This document shows, in pieces, positions 22,270 through 26,299 of a DNA stretch of 26,299 bases. The stretch spans positions 1 through 26,299 of the forward strand of contig CAKVKI010000007.1 of assembly GCA_934754975.1 (NCBI GenBank), read 5' to 3'. The stretch comes from an uncultured Alistipes sp. (GTDB lineage: Bacteria > Bacteroidota > Bacteroidia > Bacteroidales > Rikenellaceae). Each line of letters starts with the position of its first letter. Position 1 is the first letter of the stretch. Position numbers and translations under genes: made by a program. Below the pieces are notes generated by a model. It saw only the letters and a program-made list of their open reading frames with translations, was not told the origin of the DNA and made no database searches.

Positions 22270-23148
22270 TTAGAAATACTTGATCTCTTTGCCTTCGATA
22301 GCCGAAAGGAGGTTGTTTGCGGCAGAGGAAGCGCCGATGCGGAACATTTCCGTATTGAGCCACTCCCTGCCGAGTATCTCCTCGACGATCGTGTAATAGA
22401 GCGCAGCGTCTTCGGCCGTGCGGACTCCTCCGGCGGCTTTGAAGCCCACCTTGCGGCCTGTCTTTTGATAGTAGTCGCGGATCGCCTGGCACATGACCAC
22501 CGCCGCCTCGGGCGTTGCGGCCACGTCGATCTTGCCGGTCGAGGTCTTCACGAAGTCGGCCCCTGCGAACATCGACAGCAGCGAAGCCCTGCGGATCAGT
22601 TCGGGGGTTTTGAGCGCTCCCGATTCGATGATTACCTTCAGCACCACGTCGTCGTCCATCTCCGAGCGGATCACCTCCACCTCGTTAGCCGCCTCGTCGT
22701 ATTCTCCCGTGAGCATGCGGCCCACGTTAAGTACGATATCCACCTCGTCGGCACCGTTCTCGACAGCCATCGCCACTTCGAGGACCTTCACTTCGAGGAA
22801 GGTCTGCGCTGCGGGAAATCCGCCGCCGACGCTCGTGATCTTCATCGGAGTGCCGTCCACGGCCAGCCCGACGGTCTCCACGAACGAGGGGTAGATGCAG
22901 ATCGACGCCACGTTGGGAATGTGGGGATATTTCTGGTAAAATTCCGCGGCCTTGCGGGCGAACTCCGTAACAGATTTCACCGAATCGTTGCACGACAGCG
23001 TCGTGAGGTCGATGGCCGAGTAACACATTTTATAAACTTCCGCATTATGATTGCGCTTCGCGGCTTCGCGGATGCGGGCGACCTCTTCGGCCACCTGCGC
23101 TTCGCTCCATGCCGGAGCGTATTCATTCAGATGATTGGCGTACTCCAT
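22270..23148 (-). CDS. deoC: Deoxyribose-phosphate aldolase
   Basis: This 292-residue class I aldolase splits 2-deoxyribose-5-phosphate into glyceraldehyde-3-phosphate and acetaldehyde in deoxynucleoside catabolism. The Schiff-base Lys is Lys201 in DFVKTSTGK. Lys237 in VGFKAAGGVRT and Asp137 in ADEVDIVLN complete the proton-relay set known from E. coli DeoC. It is longer than the E. coli enzyme by about 30 residues, mainly through an N-terminal helix-rich extension (residues 1-45), a form common in Bacteroidetes. The start at 23148 follows a TAATTTTG promoter box. No other deo genes are adjacent. Confidence 0.95.
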   Translation of the reverse strand: MEYANHLNEYAPAWSEAQVAEEVARIREAAKRNHNAEVYKMCYSAIDLTTLSCNDSVKSVTEFARKAAEFYQKYPHIPNVASICIYPSFVETVGLAVDGTPMKITSVGGGFPAAQTFLEVKVLEVAMAVENGADEVDIVLNVGRMLTGEYDEAANEVEVIRSEMDDDVVLKVIIESGALKTPELIRRASLLSMFAGADFVKTSTGKIDVAATPEAAVVMCQAIRDYYQKTGRKVGFKAAGGVRTAEDAALYYTIVEEILGREWLNTEMFRIGASSAANNLLSAIEGKEIKYF

Positions 23149-23167
23149 AATGTATCCCTGTTTTTTA

Positions 23168-23175
23168 CAAAATTA
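23168..23175 (-). promoter_or_regulatory. Promoter -7 box of deoC
   Basis: The minus strand reads TAATTTTG, an exact match to TAnnTTTG, 20 bases upstream of the ATG. A matching -33 element is not clear. Confidence 0.5.
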
Positions 23176-23232
23176 GGAAAAATAATTCACACCCGCCATT
23201 TTCGGCGTGTAAATATTTTCCGGACATCCTGC

Positions 23233-23271
23233 AAAAAAAAGGCCTGAACCAGTGGTCCAGACCTTTTTTTC
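23233..23271 (-). terminator. Terminator of the OmpA/TPR lipoprotein gene
   Basis: An A8GG tract, an imperfect stem (CTG/CAG and ACC/GGT with two mismatches) and CCT7 fold into a long hairpin. On the minus strand it follows the stop at 23286 by 14 bases and ends in a T run. The symmetry of the A and T tracts suggests it can act in both directions. Confidence 0.75.
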
Positions 23272-23285
23272 TATTCTGACGGCGA

Positions 23286-25019
23286 TTATTTGTTCAGCGC
23301 CTTCAGGTTGATATCGTTGGCAGCTTTCTGAGCCAGTTTCGGGTTTTTCGAAACGGCGCTCTTCAGCTGGGCCTCAGCGGTCTTCAGGTCGCCCTCTTTA
23401 GCGGCGATCACTGCGCGCAGGTAGTCGGCGTCGGCCGAGTTGTCCTTGGCGATAGCTTTCTTGGCAGCCGACAGGTCGTTGTTCATAACCTGAGCCACAG
23501 CCTCGTTGTAACCGTCGAGGTTCTTGGCGGCAGCCTTGTAGTCACCCTCGGCAGCGGCGATAGCGGCCTTGGCCTGAGCGTCGGCAGCCTGAGCGTATTT
23601 CTTAGCCTCGGCAGTGTTGCCGTTAGCCAGGTTGGCCAGGATGAGGTTCTTGTTGATCTCGCTCGACGAGTCGGTCTTGGCAGCCTTCTCGAACGACTTC
23701 AGCGCAGCGGCCTTGTCGCCGGCCTTTGCCTGTGCCAGACCCAGGTTGTTGTATACGCGGGCGTCGTTGAACTTCTTCGAAGCGACGGTCAGGATAGCAA
23801 CCTGCTCCTCGGCGCCGTCAGCCAGCGACTCGGCGGCATAGAGGTACTCCTCGACGGTCAGGTCCTGACCGTTCTTGAATGCAGCCATGATCTCAGCGTC
23901 GGTCTTGCCCTGGATGTCGGTGCTGTTTACGATCTGCGAACGGCGCAGCTCGGGCAGGATCTCCTCTTTCAGTTCGTTGAATACCGACGACATGTTCTTG
24001 ATTTCGCTCTCACGCTCTGCGGACGAGTTGTAAAGGCTCAGCACCTGGAGAATGAGGTTCTTGTCCTTGATGTCCGACTTCTCGACCAAAGCCTTGAAAC
24101 CGTCCCAGTCCTCACCGTAAGCTGCGGCGTCGATGTCCAGACCCGAATCCTTCAGCAGTTTGGCAACGACCTTCTTGCCCGACTCGCTGCGAGCCTTCGA
24201 CAGTTTGTCGTTGAACTTCACGGGACCGTCGGGCGAAGCATAACCCTTCACGGCGATATTCTGCGTTGCGCGGTCGTTCTGCAGTTTGGCGTCTACATCC
24301 GACTTGAATGCATCGAGGTTGGCCTTCTTTTCGTTCTTCTTGGTTACAACCGACGAGTTGATCGCATAGAGCAGATCGGTCTTGTCTACAACCGTGTGAA
24401 CCTTCTTGTAGTTGTTGGCCATCGGAGCCATCAGGTCCGAATATTTGATGTCCTTCTGCAGGGTGTTCAGGCCGTAAGCGACGGTCAGGCCGAATTCCTT
24501 GGCCAGAGCAGCCTTGGCAGCGTCGTCGTTGCCGGCCAGTACGGCAGCCTGCTCCTTGGTCGGGATGGCGCCGGTGTTCAGGTTCACGAGCGTGAACTCC
24601 TTGCACTTGCCGCCCGGGCACTTGATCTCGGCACGGAGCTGCAGAGCGCACTTGTCCATGCGGGGATCGTACGGAAACTCTACGTGCTGCGTATAGTTGC
24701 CGCCGTTCTTCTTATCTACTACCGTGTAGTTCTCGTCTACCTTCGAACCCTGGAGGTATTTGGCTGCACCTGCAACCTCGCCGCCCTCGAATACGATCAC
24801 GGGGGTTACTTTGATAACGGCTTTCGCATTGAAATATTTAACCGGGAACGTAACATTGATGTCAGCGGCAACGATACCGTTGTTCAGCGTCAGAATTTCG
24901 GGAGTGACGGTCAGGTTGATGTCGTCCCGGTTCTTAGCCATCTTCTTGAAGCAATTACAACTCGAGAATACCAGTGCGGCAGCAACGAGTACAACGCTCA
25001 ATTTCATTAGATTTTTCAT
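23286..25019 (-). CDS. Lipoprotein with OmpA-like domain and C-terminal TPR repeats
   Basis: This 577-residue protein starts with a lipoprotein signal (MKNLMKLSVVLVAAALVFSSC, Cys21). It has a beta-rich N-terminal part (about 30-150), an OmpA/peptidoglycan-binding-like motif NIAVKGYASPDGPVKFNDKLSKARSESGKKVV (about residues 254-285), and a helical Ala/Lys-rich C-terminal third with TPR-like units. The best TPR unit is VYNNLGLAQAKAGDKAAALKSFEKAAKTD; further ones lie near YLRAVIAAKEGDLKTAEAQLKSAV. It probably tethers the outer membrane to peptidoglycan and may scaffold other envelope proteins. The start was moved 66 codons downstream of the longest frame because that frame would bury the signal peptide, and because the predicted promoter lies inside the extra stretch. 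It has its own promoter at 25141 and its own terminator. Confidence 0.83.
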   Translation of the reverse strand: MKNLMKLSVVLVAAALVFSSCNCFKKMAKNRDDINLTVTPEILTLNNGIVAADINVTFPVKYFNAKAVIKVTPVIVFEGGEVAGAAKYLQGSKVDENYTVVDKKNGGNYTQHVEFPYDPRMDKCALQLRAEIKCPGGKCKEFTLVNLNTGAIPTKEQAAVLAGNDDAAKAALAKEFGLTVAYGLNTLQKDIKYSDLMAPMANNYKKVHTVVDKTDLLYAINSSVVTKKNEKKANLDAFKSDVDAKLQNDRATQNIAVKGYASPDGPVKFNDKLSKARSESGKKVVAKLLKDSGLDIDAAAYGEDWDGFKALVEKSDIKDKNLILQVLSLYNSSAERESEIKNMSSVFNELKEEILPELRRSQIVNSTDIQGKTDAEIMAAFKNGQDLTVEEYLYAAESLADGAEEQVAILTVASKKFNDARVYNNLGLAQAKAGDKAAALKSFEKAAKTDSSSEINKNLILANLANGNTAEAKKYAQAADAQAKAAIAAAEGDYKAAAKNLDGYNEAVAQVMNNDLSAAKKAIAKDNSADADYLRAVIAAKEGDLKTAEAQLKSAVSKNPKLAQKAANDINLKALNK

Positions 25020-25140
25020 AATCGTAAAATTAATGTGTTTATTTAAATGTTTGCCTTTTTTCTGTTTCGTCCGCGGAAGTTCCGATTCGCAAGGCGTCGT
25101 TTCCGCGCCCGGGTTTCGGAATTTAACCCGCTGAACAACG

Positions 25141-25171
25141 CAAATATAGGAAACTCTTGGTAATTGTGCAA
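25141..25171 (-). promoter_or_regulatory. Promoter of the OmpA/TPR lipoprotein gene
   Basis: On the minus strand TTG (25171-25169), a 20-base spacer and TATATTTG (25148-25141) match the Bacteroidetes consensus well. The predicted start is near 25134, leaving a leader of about 115 bases. Confidence 0.65.
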
Positions 25172-25210
25172 TATTTCGGACGTAATTTCGATACTTTTCC
25201 GTCCGAAATA
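25172..25210. other. 11-bp inverted repeat between pnp and the OmpA/TPR promoter
   Basis: TATTTCGGACG (25172-25182) and CGTCCGAAATA (25200-25210) are perfect arms with a 17-base loop. It starts 18 bases past the pnp stop and abuts the -33 element of the next gene. No T run follows, so it may be a 3' end of pnp mRNA, an operator, or both. Confidence 0.55.
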
Positions 25211-25228
25211 AGCACATTAACAGTCTGT

Positions 25229-26299
25229 TTACTCCTCTTTGCGTCCGGGACGGTCGCGGCGGTCACGGCGTTCGCCGCGGTCGGGACGGTCTTCGCGGGG
25301 ACGGCGCTCACGCTCCACATAGCCTTCGGGCTTGGGCAGCAACACCTTGCGCGACAATTTGAGCTTGTTGGTCTTGGGGTCGATGCCGATCAGCTTCACG
25401 TCGATCTCGTCGCCCTCTTTCAGGCCGGTGTCCTCCATGGTTTCGAAACGCTTGTAGTCGATCTCCGAAATATGAAGCAGGGCGTCCTTGCCGGGCATGA
25501 TCTCGACGAATGCGCCGAAGGTGACGATCGAACGGATCTTGCCGTGGTAGGTCTCGCCGATCTCTGGAATCGCAACGATAGCCTTGATGCGGTTCAACGC
25601 GCCGTCGAGTGCGGTCTTGTCCTGTCCGAAGATGTCTACGATGCCCTTGCTGTCCACCTCCGTGATGGTGATGGTCGTGCCCGTGGTCTTCTGAATGTCC
25701 TGGATAACCTTGCCGCCGGGGCCGATCACGGCGCCGATCATATCCTGCGGAATGATGATCTGGACGATGCGCGGCACGAAAGGCTTGTAGTCTTCGCGCG
25801 GCGCGGCGATGCACTCGGTGATTTTGCCGAGGATGTGCAGACGTCCCTTGCGGGCCTGCTCCAGCGCGGCGGCCAGCACTTCGTACGAAAGGCCGTCCAC
25901 TTTGATATCCATCTGGGTGGCGGTGATGCCGTCCTTGGTACCCGTCACCTTGAAGTCCATGTCTCCGAGGTGGTCCTCATCACCCAGGATGTCCGACAGC
26001 ACAGCCCATTTGCCGCTCTGGGAATCGGAAATCAGACCCATGGCGATACCCGAAACGGGCTTCTTGAGCTTCACGCCGGCGTCCATCAGGGCCAGCGTAC
26101 CGGCGCAGACGGTAGCCATCGACGACGAACCGTTCGATTCGAGGATGTCCGACACGATGCGTACGGCATAGGGATTCTCCTCGCCCAGCGGAATCATCGG
26201 CTTCAGGGCGCGCCATGCCAGATGGCCGTGGCCGATCTCGCGGCGGCTCAGGCCGCGTGCGGCCTTGGCCTCGCCCGTCGAGAAGGGCGGGAAGTTATA
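25229..26299 (-). CDS. pnp: Polynucleotide phosphorylase, C-terminal half (5' end outside window)
   Basis: This is the last 356 residues of PNPase, the 3'-5' phosphorolytic exoribonuclease that degrades RNA to nucleoside diphosphates. The frame is open through 26299 ([11 protein letters not shown]...SRREIGHG), so the start is outside the window. The second RNase PH domain holds the active-site [14 protein letters not shown] and the metal-binding [14 protein letters not shown]. The KH domain is clear in [23 protein letters not shown]. The S1 domain follows at [33 protein letters not shown]. The final 25 or so residues are an Arg/Asp/Glu-rich tail ([18 protein letters not shown] type), probably an RNA- or protein-binding extension. 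It is transcribed in the same direction as the OmpA/TPR gene, 209 bases upstream of it. Confidence 0.96.
   Translation of the reverse strand, partial: YNFPPFSTGEAKAARGLSRREIGHGHLAWRALKPMIPLGEENPYAVRIVSDILESNGSSSMATVCAGTLALMDAGVKLKKPVSGIAMGLISDSQSGKWAVLSDILGDEDHLGDMDFKVTGTKDGITATQMDIKVDGLSYEVLAAALEQARKGRLHILGKITECIAAPREDYKPFVPRIVQIIIPQDMIGAVIGPGGKVIQDIQKTTGTTITITEVDSKGIVDIFGQDKTALDGALNRIKAIVAIPEIGETYHGKIRSIVTFGAFVEIMPGKDALLHISEIDYKRFETMEDTGLKEGDEIDVKLIGIDPKTNKLKLSRKVLLPKPEGYVERERRPREDRPDRGERRDRRDRPGRKEE

Noticed and set aside
25020..25217. Sixty-six-codon N-terminal extension of the OmpA/TPR lipoprotein
   Set aside because: It contains the predicted promoter and start site of the gene and would hide the signal peptide.

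Overview
The window looks like chromosomal DNA from a GC-rich member of the Bacteroidales, most likely Alistipes or a close Rikenellaceae relative. This assignment is inferred from gene families and promoter style, not from a search. Supporting signs are several upstream regions with the Bacteroidetes promoter box TAnnTTTG, mostly weak or absent Shine-Dalgarno sites, a DUF4988/PL29-N type surface lipoprotein, a DUF3078-like outer-membrane protein and the Bacteroidetes-style phosphorylase/debranching/GT4/GH57 glycogen cluster. No rRNA, tRNA, CRISPR array, insertion sequence or phage gene was seen.

Bases 1-6593 hold a plus-strand glycogen/alpha-glucan operon: the C-terminal part of an alpha-glucan phosphorylase, an amylo-alpha-1,6-glucosidase with an unusual 115-residue Lys/Ala-rich tail, a GT4 glucan-synthase-like glycosyltransferase and a GH57 amylase-like enzyme, closed by a strong terminator. 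Bases 6692-8790 hold a two-gene unit, an RLAN-domain RimK-like ATP-grasp ligase overlapping a RimI-like acetyltransferase, with its own promoter box and terminator. Next comes a convergent intergenic region with a degenerate GACTCCC-type array and a G-quadruplex motif on the minus strand.

Bases 9003-12804 are the most distinctive part. A 1041-residue, lower-GC surface lipoprotein gene on the minus strand is divergent from a small XRE-type regulator. The roughly 280-bp control region between them holds a full Bacteroidetes promoter, a perfect 16-bp palindrome, a second inverted repeat around the promoter and repeated TGACGCATTAGTTATCAGT elements.

Bases 12884-16303 form a tight housekeeping operon: CvpA-family membrane protein, ribosome-assembly GTPase RsgA, TrmH-type tRNA methyltransferase and a class III aminotransferase. 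Endonuclease IV (minus) is divergent from a DUF3078-like outer-membrane protein, an S41 C-terminal processing protease and a small membrane protein. After a 383-bp non-coding stretch with two hairpins come a membrane protein with MORN-variant repeats, deoC (minus), an OmpA/TPR lipoprotein (minus) and the C-terminal half of polynucleotide phosphorylase (minus, cut by the window edge).

Nothing here is clearly a new biological system. The best leads are the divergent lipoprotein/regulator control region, the basic tail on the debranching enzyme and the ATP-grasp/GNAT pair.
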